From: Muribaculaceae bacterium | Lineage (GTDB): Bacteria; Bacteroidota; Bacteroidia; Bacteroidales; Muribaculaceae | Length of the DNA stretch: 64,000 nt | Assembly (NCBI GenBank): GCA_017462345.1 | Contig: JAFTRI010000023.1 | Coordinates: forward strand, 62,001-126,000 | Direction of reading: 5' to 3' | Shown: positions 7,431-17,310 of the stretch, one piece after another | How positions within the stretch are numbered: the first letter of the stretch is position 1 | Layout: every line of letters begins with the position of its first letter | Notes under the pieces: generated by a model | The model's database searches: none | What the model was told of the DNA's origin: nothing | What the model saw: only the letters and a program-made list of their open reading frames with translations | Translations under genes and position numbers: made by a program

Positions 7431-8923
7431 AATATCTGAGAGTTAATCTGTGGGGCAAGGAAATAGGCCGTCTCGTATGGGAATCAGATACAAGGCGCGC
7501 ATATTTCATGTACAATCCCGAGACAATCAGCACAATCCCTGACATTTCCCCATTGCTGTCGCCGGCAGCAAACCGCAACAGTCTGTTTCCCATATATAGC
7601 GACGACAGACCTATCTACCAGAACCTCCCCCCATTTATCGCCGACTCTCTTCCCGACTCATGGGGAAACACACTTTTCGACAAATGGATCAAAAACAACA
7701 AAATACCCCGTAACAAGGTCACCCCTCTCTATAAACTAATGTTTATCGGCACAAGAGGCATGGGCGCATTGGAATACGAGCCATGCGCATCAGACCTTAC
7801 CCATATACGGAAAATAGACATAAAATCGCTCTACGACATATCCCTTAAAATACTGGAAGACAGGGGAAATATCACACTAAACACCAATGAAGAACTGACA
7901 CTGCAAGCACTACTCGCAGTAGGCACATCGGCAGGAGGACGCCAGATGAAAGCCATCATTGCCATCAACAGTGAGACAGGAGAAATACGTTCAGGACAGA
8001 CCGACAGACTAAAAGGCTTCGAATACTATATCCTGAAATTCGGTAACAGTTCCATTCCTATCGCCGAAATCGAAACCGCATTCCACAACATGGCAAAGCA
8101 CGCCGGCATTGAAATGGAAGAATGCCGCTTATTTCCGGTTGAAGGGATCAACCATTTCCTCACGAAACGATTCGACAGAAGGATGGGGGAGAAAATCCAC
8201 ATGCAGACACTTGCTGCTATCAACCCTGAGGCACGGAGCTATGAAGACCTTGTGGCAACATGCCGGGAATTATCTATTCCCGAATCGGGAATAGAACAGA
8301 TTTTTTGCCGTATGGTCTTTAATGTCATGGCCAACAATACCGATGACCATACCAAGAACTTTGCGTTTCTGCTTGAAAAAAAAGGCAGATGGCGCCTGTC
8401 TCCGGCATACGACATGACATTCACGTTCAACACAAACGCCACCGGACCTAATGCCGAACGCAGACTGAGCATCTGCGGCAAGACGTCCGGAATCTCCAAG
8501 TCGGATCTACTGGACTTTGCCCGGCAGAACGACATAAGAAATGCCAATGCAACAATCAATAAAGTCGCCGATGCAATAAAACATTTCGACCGGCACGCTG
8601 ACGAGTGCTCTATCAACCAACCCTGGCGGAGCATAATCCAAACACACCTAAACGACACCCTTGCCAATTTCGGCTATTCATGCGAGCAAAGGACACCGGA
8701 TGAACAATTCTCCGACAAGTACGGAAGAACATTCAGCGACATCAGCATTTCCGTAAATTCCAAAGGGCACTACGAAGTATCCGCCATAATTGACGGCAAC
8801 CGCCGGAGACGATTTATACGACCGAATATGACCCTTTATGCAGAACTTAGCCGACAAAAAAGCCTCGACCTTCATAACCTGAACATGCCCTACATTATCG
8901 GGCAGCTTTTCCCGCCGGATTGA
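7427..8923 (+). CDS. hipA: HipA-like Ser/Thr kinase toxin with C-terminal extension
   Basis: The 498-residue protein begins with the HipA N-terminal subdomain (residues 1-120, with RVNLWGKEIGRLVW and LPDSWGN). It then has the kinase body: the flexible glycine loop VGTSAGGRQMKA (165-176), a catalytic-loop motif NNTDDHTKNFAFL (303-315), and the metal-binding segment RLSPAYDMTF (323-332, Asp329). All key parts of an active kinase are present. Known HipA proteins phosphorylate aminoacyl-tRNA synthetases and halt growth; whether this one shares that target is unknown. About 70 residues after position 425 (from DEQFSDKYGRTF) exceed the roughly 440-residue E. coli HipA and form a separate small basic region. 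The stop codon falls on the first base of the right direct repeat. Confidence 0.9.
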   Translation: MKYLRVNLWGKEIGRLVWESDTRRAYFMYNPETISTIPDISPLLSPAANRNSLFPIYSDDRPIYQNLPPFIADSLPDSWGNTLFDKWIKNNKIPRNKVTPLYKLMFIGTRGMGALEYEPCASDLTHIRKIDIKSLYDISLKILEDRGNITLNTNEELTLQALLAVGTSAGGRQMKAIIAINSETGEIRSGQTDRLKGFEYYILKFGNSSIPIAEIETAFHNMAKHAGIEMEECRLFPVEGINHFLTKRFDRRMGEKIHMQTLAAINPEARSYEDLVATCRELSIPESGIEQIFCRMVFNVMANNTDDHTKNFAFLLEKKGRWRLSPAYDMTFTFNTNATGPNAERRLSICGKTSGISKSDLLDFARQNDIRNANATINKVADAIKHFDRHADECSINQPWRSIIQTHLNDTLANFGYSCEQRTPDEQFSDKYGRTFSDISISVNSKGHYEVSAIIDGNRRRRFIRPNMTLYAELSRQKSLDLHNLNMPYIIGQLFPPD

Positions 8924-8937
8924 GGTACAGCCGGGGC
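8923..8937 (+). repeat. 15-bp direct repeat right of hipBA
   Basis: This is identical to 6954-6968 (aggtacagccggggc). Its first base is the last base of the hipA stop codon. Confidence 0.6.
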
Positions 8938-9020
8938 GGGTTCATCGGTTAATCAGGGATTTTTGGAGGGATTACTTGGGGGAGTGACAGGATCGCAGGC
9001 GAATGATGCAAAAATTTTTG

Positions 9021-9028
9021 TATCTTTG
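9021..9028 (+). promoter_or_regulatory. Predicted -7 box TATCTTTG
   Basis: An exact TAnnTTTG match lies in the 179-bp gap before the amidase-fusion gene. The leader would be about 70 bases. No TTTG was found at the right distance upstream. Confidence 0.5.
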
Positions 9029-9102
9029 CAAAGTTTTTTGAAAATTAGGCTTTAACCGGCCTTTCAAACCCTTTGCAATAATCGCGATTACAAAATAATA
9101 TC

Positions 9103-12100
9103 ATGTTCAAAAAGACCTTAACATTACTTGCTGTGGCATGTATGGCAACAGCAACCAATCTCAATGCGGCAGTCGTGCAGAAATCTCCGCAAGACGTAAA
9201 AATCTACATCAATCCGGGGCACGGCGGATTCAACTCCAACTGCCGCCCCATGGGAACCGTAAAACGCGGAGCTAACGTTACCACCTCCACCACGGCAGAG
9301 GACACAACCGCTTTCTTCGAGTCAAACACCAACCTGTGGAAGTGTCTGGCGATGTACCACAAGCTGCTCGATTACGGTGTGCCTGCCAACGAGGGAAACG
9401 CCTTGTATGATTCAAGCAAGGACCAGCACATCGTAATGTCACGTATCACAAACGGAAGCGCAACCGACCGCGGTCTCAGCACTGACATTGCAGTCGAGGT
9501 GGAGAAATTCTCACCCGACATATTCATCTCGGTACACTCAAACGCGTCAGCCGACGGCTCTATAGGTGGCAACGAGAACTATCCGCTTGTGATTTACCGA
9601 GGAGAGGACTACCGTTCCACGGCATTCACCGACACCTCATACGGCAAGAACTGGGACTATGCCGGGACAGGGCTTAACGGAGCAGGCAGCAGCTACGAGT
9701 TCGGGAAACTGGTCTACTCCCATCTGGCGACCATAGAACATGAGCCATATACCAACGAGTGGGAAAACCAATATGTCTCCGGATATACACCGTTAAAGAC
9801 CGGGCACAACGTGCGTGGAGACGTTAATCTGCGTGCCTACTTTGACCAACTGAATAATGTGAGCGGTAGTACCCTGACCTCCAACAGAGGTAATGGAGTT
9901 GTAAATACCCACAGCAACATCAGATACTATGGTTATTACGGAGTTTTGAAACATGGAGCGGTGGGAGTATTGTCGGAAGGATACATGCACACCTACTATC
10001 CGTCGGTGAACCGCCACATGAACAAGGACGTGTGCGCCATCGAAGGTATTGCCTACGCCCACGCCATCGCCGACTATTTCGGCTGGGAGAAAGAGAAGAC
10101 CGGCTATATCTACGGCATAGTCCGCGACCGCAACCAGACATTCACCCACACCTACTACATTCCCAACCAAAACTCAGATGACGTCTACAGGCCGCTGAAC
10201 AACTGTACTGTAAAACTTTACAAAGACGGCGTGCTTATCGACACATACGTCACCGATGACGAATACAACGGAGCATACGTGTTCTACGACCTCGAGCCGG
10301 GGGAATACACTCTCGACTATGAGTGTGACGGCTACCAGGCGGCAAGCGAGAGCCTTAAATCGACTGTCGTAACCGTCAAGGCCAACGAGATCTCCTACCC
10401 CAAGGCATTCCTCAACGCTGAAGGCTATACAATGAATTCAGGTGTATCCATGTCTACGACTCCGGTCGCCACACACTCAACAGCCAACTGGTATGGAGGT
10501 TCTTCCACAAATAAGATATACCCCCGACAGATTGCAGTATCCAACGATGTCGTCTATCTGATCATGGTGGGAGGCAAGAGAATAAGTTACTGGAATGCAG
10601 CCGATAACACCGAAGGCTCTTTCCAATACGGAGCAGCGGGAGGCAACGGTCTCGGAATATGTACCGATGACCACGGAAACGTCATTTTCGCCAGCAGTGC
10701 CAAAACTGCTTCCAATACCGACTATAACGCCCGTCTACAACAAGTTACCGTACTTGCAAAAAGCTCAGGTCCCGGAGAAGTTGTTTCAATCGACAACGCC
10801 AAGGACATCGACTTGTCCAGCGTTTATACAAAAGTCTTATCCGGCAGCAATTCCAGCGGTACGACAACGACAAACAGTTCAGGCATCACAAGGGTTATTC
10901 GCGCATCAGGCAACTGTTATACCGGAGAGGGGGCGCTATGGCTGACCAATGGACGTGATGTTGTCAAAATAACTATCAAAGATGGGGTGGCAACTCAACA
11001 GGATACATACACCACACCATTATCCGACAGTGACTTCAGCGGAAGTTTCGGGGGCTCTCATAACGAGGATATGGCAAAGGAAAGCAGTTTCTTCCCCTAT
11101 ACCGACGGCAAATACATGATGATAGGCCGTAACGGGACATTCCTGTGTACGTTGAACGGAAGCGCAGTTGACGGGTTCGAATATGTGGAAAACACATGGT
11201 ATGCATGGAACTCTGCAGATATTGAATACATAGGCGGACATGAAATAATTGTACATCAGGCAACTGCCAATTCCGGTCTAAACCAAAACGGGAAAATCAC
11301 TATCATAGACCGTACCACAGGGACAACCCTTGCAAGCGGCATAGATGCATACGGTTCCACAGCGACACCCGTCACATCCGATTATCTTTCGACATCCTAT
11401 CTCAGTGTGAACGCATGGTGCGAATTTGATGTAATAGACCCGAACACTCTCGCCCTATACACCTACGTACCCAATAACGGACTTGCAAAATACCTGATCA
11501 ACTACAATTCATACGGAGATGATCCGGTGGTAACCCCGGCGGCAGCAGTGGCAGCCGAGACCGGGTACACCTCAAACATCACCGTGACCTGGGAAGCCCC
11601 CACGACATGGACCGAGACTCCCGACAACTATCTTGTGAAATATCAGACAAGCTATGTCAACGCAGCCGGGGAAACCGTCACAAGCGACTGGCTGACAGCC
11701 GGCATGACAACGGATGCAACATGCGAGTTCGTGCATGAGAACGCCCGGTTTGCCGTTGCCGACGGACAGATATACCCGATGACCTACAGCTACAAGATCA
11801 TACCCAACTTCAACTGCTACGACGGTGAAGTGTCGGAGATTTCCAACGTTGTCACAGTGGAATTCAACGCCCCCGAACCGCAGATGGACGAGTTCTCGAT
11901 TTCGGCAGTCTGCGACACTACGGAACTGAAACAATATGACGGTGCGATAAGCTGGCAGGGAGCTGAAGACGAGGAGAACGACCAATACTCGCTCCAAGGC
12001 TACAAATTCGAGCTGTACAGCAACAGGGACAGCAGCACACCCATAGCCTCGTTTACGTTCAATGCCGGAGACAGCAAGTATTTCGGCACGATAGACAGTG

Positions 12101-13125
12101 AGACAGGCGAGGGCGCAATATTGGACGATAACGGCAATGCAATCGAAAACCTCACCTACTCGACAGCCGACGGCAACTACCTGTTCAAATACAATGTCGC
12201 CGATCTGGATGTACTCGATATTGTAAACGGCAACGAAGTCGACGCGACCATCTTCACGGCATACGTGTCGGCAATGTTCAATATCGAAGACACCTTTGTC
12301 TACAGTGCAGAGAGCGTGAAGAAAATAGCGGTAAAGCAATATGACCTCGCAGCACCGGGAGCAGAAGCAAAAGTCTACAGCTGGAAAGAGAACTGTAAGG
12401 ATGACAACGGCAACCTATACACGGCCTACTGGGCCCACCTTGACATAACTGAGCCCGATTACGGTGACAGTGACGCAATTCCGGTATCGCATTACCTCAT
12501 TTCGATGGACAAGGACAAGGACGGGACACCGGATGAATATGTGACCAAACTTTACGTGTATGACGCAGCCGGGTCACTGGGCATGGAGGCGGAAACCGAC
12601 GGAGACCTCAAGAATCATGTGCTGCTGACAGCACCGGCAACGATGTCGATGAGGTCGACAACCACTGCGGCACAGCTTCCGGGAACATACGATTTCGACC
12701 AAACCGTCCCGTCGGACAAGGCGATGACCAACTTCGCCATCAACGCATACGACGGTGAAAACCCCAAGGAATATGCCTACATCGTGGAGGCTGTATATGC
12801 GGCAAACAACGAAAAAATCTCATCGGCAACCTCCGTATCAGTTGACACACCTGCCGACGGCGGTGTCATTACCGGGGTCAGAACCATAGAAAGTGACGGG
12901 ACTGAAATCCTGAGTGTATACCCTGTTCCGGCAAGCGCATCGGTAACAGTAAAAGCCGCCGGAGCAATAGAGTCAATCGAGTTGTACAATGAGGCAGGCG
13001 TGACAATCAAGTCCCTCAACGGAAACGGAAACAATGTAATGACCGTAAACGTGAGCGACCTTGAAGCCGGGATCTACTTCCTGCGCGTCAACGACCTCAG
13101 CCCGGTCAAGATTGTGAAGAAGTAA
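9103..13125 (+). CDS. Secreted N-acetylmuramoyl-L-alanine amidase fused to surface domains and a T9SS-like tail
   Basis: The 1340-residue protein has a signal peptide (1-22), then an Amidase_3 zinc peptidase domain (about 30-325). The zinc site can be read as His40 in NPGHGG, Glu73, and His145 in SVHSNA; Glu292 in VLSEGYMHT fits the catalytic glutamate. A carboxypeptidase-regulatory-like beta domain follows (334-435, with the LEPGEYTLDYECDGY pattern). Next come about 360 residues of propeller-like repeats and a fibronectin III-like domain (about 807-930) followed by further beta-rich sequence. The end (about 1262-1340) is a Por-type sorting tail with YPVPASASVTV and GIYFLRV. Amidases normally work in the periplasm. 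This layout predicts a cell-surface or released wall-cutting enzyme. It is transcribed alone, with a strong terminator after it. Confidence 0.88.
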   Translation: MFKKTLTLLAVACMATATNLNAAVVQKSPQDVKIYINPGHGGFNSNCRPMGTVKRGANVTTSTTAEDTTAFFESNTNLWKCLAMYHKLLDYGVPANEGNALYDSSKDQHIVMSRITNGSATDRGLSTDIAVEVEKFSPDIFISVHSNASADGSIGGNENYPLVIYRGEDYRSTAFTDTSYGKNWDYAGTGLNGAGSSYEFGKLVYSHLATIEHEPYTNEWENQYVSGYTPLKTGHNVRGDVNLRAYFDQLNNVSGSTLTSNRGNGVVNTHSNIRYYGYYGVLKHGAVGVLSEGYMHTYYPSVNRHMNKDVCAIEGIAYAHAIADYFGWEKEKTGYIYGIVRDRNQTFTHTYYIPNQNSDDVYRPLNNCTVKLYKDGVLIDTYVTDDEYNGAYVFYDLEPGEYTLDYECDGYQAASESLKSTVVTVKANEISYPKAFLNAEGYTMNSGVSMSTTPVATHSTANWYGGSSTNKIYPRQIAVSNDVVYLIMVGGKRISYWNAADNTEGSFQYGAAGGNGLGICTDDHGNVIFASSAKTASNTDYNARLQQVTVLAKSSGPGEVVSIDNAKDIDLSSVYTKVLSGSNSSGTTTTNSSGITRVIRASGNCYTGEGALWLTNGRDVVKITIKDGVATQQDTYTTPLSDSDFSGSFGGSHNEDMAKESSFFPYTDGKYMMIGRNGTFLCTLNGSAVDGFEYVENTWYAWNSADIEYIGGHEIIVHQATANSGLNQNGKITIIDRTTGTTLASGIDAYGSTATPVTSDYLSTSYLSVNAWCEFDVIDPNTLALYTYVPNNGLAKYLINYNSYGDDPVVTPAAAVAAETGYTSNITVTWEAPTTWTETPDNYLVKYQTSYVNAAGETVTSDWLTAGMTTDATCEFVHENARFAVADGQIYPMTYSYKIIPNFNCYDGEVSEISNVVTVEFNAPEPQMDEFSISAVCDTTELKQYDGAISWQGAEDEENDQYSLQGYKFELYSNRDSSTPIASFTFNAGDSKYFGTIDSETGEGAILDDNGNAIENLTYSTADGNYLFKYNVADLDVLDIVNGNEVDATIFTAYVSAMFNIEDTFVYSAESVKKIAVKQYDLAAPGAEAKVYSWKENCKDDNGNLYTAYWAHLDITEPDYGDSDAIPVSHYLISMDKDKDGTPDEYVTKLYVYDAAGSLGMEAETDGDLKNHVLLTAPATMSMRSTTTAAQLPGTYDFDQTVPSDKAMTNFAINAYDGENPKEYAYIVEAVYAANNEKISSATSVSVDTPADGGVITGVRTIESDGTEILSVYPVPASASVTVKAAGAIESIELYNEAGVTIKSLNGNGNNVMTVNVSDLEAGIYFLRVNDLSPVKIVKK

Positions 13126-13152
13126 CCTCAGGGGCAAAGCGACAACACACGT

Positions 13153-13192
13153 ATGGAGGCTGCACTCATTGCCGGGTGCAGCCTCCATTGTT
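13153..13192 (+). terminator. Strong hairpin terminator after the amidase fusion gene
   Basis: A perfect 13-bp stem (13153-13165 with 13176-13188) with a 10-base loop is followed by a short T-containing run (TGTTTC). It starts 27 bp after the amidase stop codon. Confidence 0.75.
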
Positions 13193-13233
13193 TCATTCGG
13201 GAGCCTCCGACTATTTACAGCTCCCCTCCACGA

Positions 13234-13304
13234 CCCCCTCAGTCACTCCGTGACAGGTCGAGTGCCTCGACAGGCAATTAGCGCGAGCGGGGTATCCCGG
13301 GGTT
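13234..13304. repeat. Intergenic hairpin repeat, copy 2
   Basis: This copy opens with CCCCCTCAGTC like the copy at 6853. Its stem is different (GTCAC at 13242-13246 with GTGAC at 13250-13254), and it ends in cgcgagcggggtatcccggggt, differing at only two positions from copy 1. It lies in the 399-bp gap between the amidase gene and cysE. Apart from this, the terminator and the cysE promoter, nothing else was recognised in the gap. Confidence 0.6.
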
Positions 13305-13488
13305 GTAAGAGTAAGCGACAATCCGTTTGCTGACGAAAAGCCCGATTAAGCCATGCAACAATTGACTGTTATTACTGCCTATACCGGAGTCCCTATTTGA
13401 TACAGAAACTCAGGAGACAATAACGACTGATTCCGGTGGAGGTTATCATTCTTTCCGTAATCCGCACATTCACTTTCGTTTCTTTTTG

Positions 13489-13496
13489 TATCTTTG
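13489..13496 (+). promoter_or_regulatory. Predicted cysE -7 box TATCTTTG
   Basis: An exact TAnnTTTG match lies 28 bp before the ATG at 13525. It sits inside the longer open frame that begins at TTG 13486, so that longer start cannot be used. Confidence 0.6.
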
Positions 13497-13524
13497 CAAA
13501 AAGATTGTACAATCAACAGAAAAA

Positions 13525-14442
13525 ATGGGAATTACGGACAGACAAGAGGAGATGCTGGGGAAAACTGTCGCGGCACTATCCGATCAAGATAATCTGCACA
13601 ACGTATGCCACATGCGATGGAGGGGTGAGCCGCTGCCGTCGCAACAGGCCGTCCAGGAGATTATCGGATTGTGCCGTGCCCTTATCTTTCCGGGATTTTT
13701 CGGGGAAAGGGATGTAAACCGATTCAATATCACCTACCATACAGGGCTTTACATCGAGAAATTGTTTGCCGTGCTTACCAACCAGATTACCGCAGGGCTG
13801 TGTTTCAATGCCAGCTGCGAAGGCTTTGACCTGCAGGAGGTCAAGCATAGGGCAAAGGAGAAAGCCGAAGAATTCATCTCAGGGCTGCCTGAACTGCGCC
13901 GGTTGCTCTATACCGATGTCAGAGCCACCTATCTCGGCGACCCGGCAGCCGAATCGACCGAAGAGGTCATATACTGCTATCCGGCAATACGCGCGATAGC
14001 CAACTACCGTATAGCGCATAGGCTCGTCAGGCTCGGGGTGCCCATCATCCCCCGCATGATAAGCGAGCAGGCACACAGCGAGACAGGCATCGACATCCAT
14101 CCGGCAGCTACAATAGGGGAATCATTCACAATCGACCATGGGACAGGTGTCGTTGTCGGGGCAACTGCCATAATAGGCAACAATGTCAAGCTCTATCAGG
14201 GTGTAACCCTCGGGGCCAAGAGCTTCGACACCGATGAGAAGAACAATCCCATAAAGGGGATACCGCGCCACCCGATCATCGGCGACAATGTGGTCATATA
14301 TTCCAACACGTCAATCCTCGGCCGTATCACGGTAGGAGCCAACGCGGTGATAGGCGGTAACATCTGGGTGACCGAAGATGTTGCCGAAGGAGAAAAATTA
14401 GTACAAGCAAAGGCAAACAACATATTAAGATTCAAGCAGTGA
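13525..14442 (+). CDS. cysE: Serine O-acetyltransferase
   Basis: The 305-residue enzyme transfers an acetyl group from acetyl-CoA to L-serine, giving O-acetylserine, the acceptor for sulfide in cysteine synthesis. An alpha-helical N-terminal half (1-185) is followed by a left-handed beta-helix of hexapeptide repeats. HPAATIGESFTIDHGTG holds the expected catalytic Asp-His pair, followed by VVVGATAIIGNNVKLYQGVT and ITVGANAVIGGNIWV. The N-terminal half is longer than in E. coli, as is usual for Bacteroidota SATs. ATG 13525 is chosen because the promoter -7 box lies between it and the longer start. Its stop codon overlaps the start of the next gene (TGATG). The distant metY gene at 61427 also uses sulfide. 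Confidence 0.93.
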   Translation: MGITDRQEEMLGKTVAALSDQDNLHNVCHMRWRGEPLPSQQAVQEIIGLCRALIFPGFFGERDVNRFNITYHTGLYIEKLFAVLTNQITAGLCFNASCEGFDLQEVKHRAKEKAEEFISGLPELRRLLYTDVRATYLGDPAAESTEEVIYCYPAIRAIANYRIAHRLVRLGVPIIPRMISEQAHSETGIDIHPAATIGESFTIDHGTGVVVGATAIIGNNVKLYQGVTLGAKSFDTDEKNNPIKGIPRHPIIGDNVVIYSNTSILGRITVGANAVIGGNIWVTEDVAEGEKLVQAKANNILRFKQ

Positions 14443-15989
14443 TGAAGGAACAATTTGAAATGGTGGCAAAGACCTTCCAGGGGCTGGAAGATATTCTTGC
14501 CGAAGAACTCAAGAACCTCGGTGCAACCAACATAGAGACAGGACGAAGGATGGTATCGTTCGAGGGCGACCTCGAACTGCTGTACAAGGCCAACCTATGC
14601 TGCCGCACGGCACTGCGCATACTCAAGCCCATCTACAAGTTCATAGCAAAAGACACCGACAGCCTATACGAAATGGTGAAAGAATTTGACTGGACCAAGG
14701 TGCTGTCGCTCGGAAAGACATTCTCGATCGACACGGTGACCAATTCGGACGAATTCACCCATTCGCGATTTGTCACCTACCGCGTAAAGGATGCCATTGT
14801 GGACTTTTTCAAGGACAAATACGGGGCAGACAAGCGACCCGGCGTGCGTCTTCAGGATGCCGACGTGATGATAAACGTGCACATCGCCGGCGACCGTGTA
14901 ACCCTGTCACTCGACTCATCGGGCGAATCACTGCACAAGCGCGGCTACCGTGTGGCACAGACCGAAGCCCCCATCAATGAGGTACTTGCCGCCGGCATTA
15001 TACTTAAAAGCGGCTGGAAAGGGGAATGCCCCCTGGTAGACCCCATGTGCGGTTCGGGCACATTCCTTATTGAAGCCGCCCTCATCGCCGCCAACATCAA
15101 TCCCGGCATTTACCGCAAAGGCTTCGCTTTCGAGCAATGGAACGACTTTGACGTGGAACTGTTCGACAGCCTGTACAACGACGACAGCAACGAGCGGGAA
15201 TTTACCCACAAGATATACGGGGCCGACATCTCCCCCAAGGCAATAGCCATTGCCGAGAAAAACATCAAACAGGCCGGCGTGTCACGGTACATCGACTTGC
15301 AGATTAAACCGCTGTCACAATGGACCGAAGCCCCGGAAAAAGGTATGATAGTCACCAACCCCCCATACGGCGAGCGCATCAGCGCCGACGACATGGACGG
15401 GCTGTACGAAACCATCGGGACGAAACTTAAACACGTGTTCAAAGGATATAACGCGTGGATTATCGGCTACCAGGACGAACATTTCAAGCAAATAGGGCTG
15501 GCACCATCCCAGAAAATACCTGTCCTCAACGGTGCATTAGAATGCGAGTTGCGCCAATACGAAATATTTGACGGGGACTACAAGTCGTTCCGTCGTGAAG
15601 GCGGAATGCTGAACAAGTCCGGGCGCAAAGACGCTACAGGCAAGAAACCCGCCAAACGCCTGAGCGACAAGGAATGGAAAAGCCGTGCACGCGATAAAGG
15701 CATGGGCGGGAAAGAGGCAAGACGCCCCTCATCGGCTCCACGCAATCTCCTTGAAGAAAAATACCGCGCCAACAAACCCCGCCGCCGCGACGACAACCGT
15801 TACCGCGACGATGAGGAACAGCGGATACCGGAAAACCCGCTGGCACTGCGCCGTAACGAAAACGCCCTGAAATCGGTCCTCGGACGAAAGCCGTCCCTAC
15901 CGCCTGCCGAAGGGACATTCATGCGAAGCCGCCGAGGGTGGAAACGCCCCGGGAACAACAGCGGGGAAACAACCGACAATAAAGAATAA
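14442..15989 (+). CDS. THUMP-domain class I SAM-dependent RNA methyltransferase (RlmL N-half type)
   Basis: The 515-residue protein has an N-terminal ferredoxin-like/THUMP region (about 1-160, [17 protein letters not shown]). A Rossmann methyltransferase domain follows, with the SAM loop [15 protein letters not shown] at about residue 203 and the amino-N-methylation motif NPPYGERI at about 306. This is the layout of the RlmL N-terminal half/YpsC family that makes N2-methylguanosine in 23S rRNA. The last 120 residues (from about 390) are extremely Lys/Arg-rich and low in hydrophobics (for example [20 protein letters not shown]), probably a flexible RNA-binding tail. The ATG overlaps the cysE stop by one base. 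A GTG one codon earlier is possible but not needed. The exact rRNA position cannot be assigned from sequence. Confidence 0.88.
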   Translation: MKEQFEMVAKTFQGLEDILAEELKNLGATNIETGRRMVSFEGDLELLYKANLCCRTALRILKPIYKFIAKDTDSLYEMVKEFDWTKVLSLGKTFSIDTVTNSDEFTHSRFVTYRVKDAIVDFFKDKYGADKRPGVRLQDADVMINVHIAGDRVTLSLDSSGESLHKRGYRVAQTEAPINEVLAAGIILKSGWKGECPLVDPMCGSGTFLIEAALIAANINPGIYRKGFAFEQWNDFDVELFDSLYNDDSNEREFTHKIYGADISPKAIAIAEKNIKQAGVSRYIDLQIKPLSQWTEAPEKGMIVTNPPYGERISADDMDGLYETIGTKLKHVFKGYNAWIIGYQDEHFKQIGLAPSQKIPVLNGALECELRQYEIFDGDYKSFRREGGMLNKSGRKDATGKKPAKRLSDKEWKSRARDKGMGGKEARRPSSAPRNLLEEKYRANKPRRRDDNRYRDDEEQRIPENPLALRRNENALKSVLGRKPSLPPAEGTFMRSRRGWKRPGNNSGETTDNKE

Positions 15990-16020
15990 CTCAACTTCAA
16001 GACACATACAGTCACACCTT

Positions 16021-17298
16021 ATGGAAAAAATCGACATACTCCTACTCGGCTCAGGCGGCCGCGAATCGGCACTCGCCTGGAAAATGAGCCAAAGCCCGAT
16101 GCTCGGTAAGCTATACATAGCCCCCGGAAACGGCGGCACACCGCAATACGGCACAAACGTCGCACTGTCACCCGTAGACTTTCCCGCCATCAGCGCATGG
16201 GTCAAGGAGAACAACATAGGAATGATTGTCGTCGGCAATGAAGACCCCTTGGTCAAAGGTATCTACGATTACTTTGCCGACGATGACATACTCATAGTGG
16301 GGCCATCCAAAGCCGGTGCCGCACTTGAAGGGAGCAAGGACTTTGCCAAACAGTTCATGGTGAAGAATAATATCCCCACAGCCCGTTACCGCAGTTTCAC
16401 TGCCGACACTATCGAGGACGGATTCCGTTTTCTTGAAGAGCTGCAACCGCCATACGTGCTTAAAGCCGACGGTCTTGCCGCAGGGAAAGGGGTACTCATA
16501 CTACCCGATCTGGAGGAAGCCCGCAAGTCGTTGCGAGAAATGCTGTCGGGCATGTTCGGGGCATCATCGGCAACAGTCGTTATCGAAGAATTCCTGTCGG
16601 GAATCGAATGCTCGGTATTCGTACTCACCGACGGTAACGGCGGCTACCGGATACTGCCGGTGGCAAAGGATTACAAACGTATCGGCGAAGGCGATACCGG
16701 ACTTAACACCGGCGGCATGGGAGCAGTAAGTCCCGTACCGTTTGCCGACGACACCTTCATGGAAAAAGTGCGCGAACGCATCATAGAACCTACCATCAAC
16801 GGACTGCTCGCTGACAAAATCGTGTACCGCGGATTCATCTTCCTCGGGCTTATAAACGTGGGCGGCGAACCGATGGTAATCGAATACAACGTGCGCATGG
16901 GCGACCCTGAGACCGAAGCCGTGATGCTGCGTATCGACAGTGACCTTGTGGCACTGATGAAAGCCGCAGCCGAGGGAAATCTCGGGAACATTGAACTGAA
17001 ACAGGACAGCCGCACCGCCGTTACCGTAATGATGGTTTCGGGCGGGTATCCCGGAAGCTACCCCAAAGGGAAAAAGATCACCGGGACCGAGAAAGTGACC
17101 GAAAGCATCCTTTTCCATGCCGGGACAGCCATTGACCCCTCAGGAGACCTCGTAACCTCGGGAGGACGTGTGATCTCGGTAAGCTCCCACGGCAAAGACA
17201 TGGATGAGGCATTGGCTCACAGCTACGCATCAATATCGCTCGTAGACTTCGACGGCAAGTATTTCCGCCGTGACATAGGGCAGGATCTCAAACGATAA
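16021..17298 (+). CDS. purD: Phosphoribosylamine-glycine ligase (GARS)
   Basis: The 425-residue ATP-grasp enzyme joins glycine to 5-phosphoribosylamine in the second step of purine synthesis. Diagnostic parts are the N-terminal [18 protein letters not shown], the ATP-grasp glycine loop [12 protein letters not shown] at about residue 147, the [12 protein letters not shown] segment, and the metal site [15 protein letters not shown] near 288. Length is normal for the family. It starts 31 bp after the methyltransferase gene. The next gene, a membrane protein, starts 12 bp later, so all four may be one transcript. No other purine genes are nearby. Confidence 0.96.
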   Translation: MEKIDILLLGSGGRESALAWKMSQSPMLGKLYIAPGNGGTPQYGTNVALSPVDFPAISAWVKENNIGMIVVGNEDPLVKGIYDYFADDDILIVGPSKAGAALEGSKDFAKQFMVKNNIPTARYRSFTADTIEDGFRFLEELQPPYVLKADGLAAGKGVLILPDLEEARKSLREMLSGMFGASSATVVIEEFLSGIECSVFVLTDGNGGYRILPVAKDYKRIGEGDTGLNTGGMGAVSPVPFADDTFMEKVRERIIEPTINGLLADKIVYRGFIFLGLINVGGEPMVIEYNVRMGDPETEAVMLRIDSDLVALMKAAAEGNLGNIELKQDSRTAVTVMMVSGGYPGSYPKGKKITGTEKVTESILFHAGTAIDPSGDLVTSGGRVISVSSHGKDMDEALAHSYASISLVDFDGKYFRRDIGQDLKR

Positions 17299-17310
17299 GA
17301 CACAATACCG

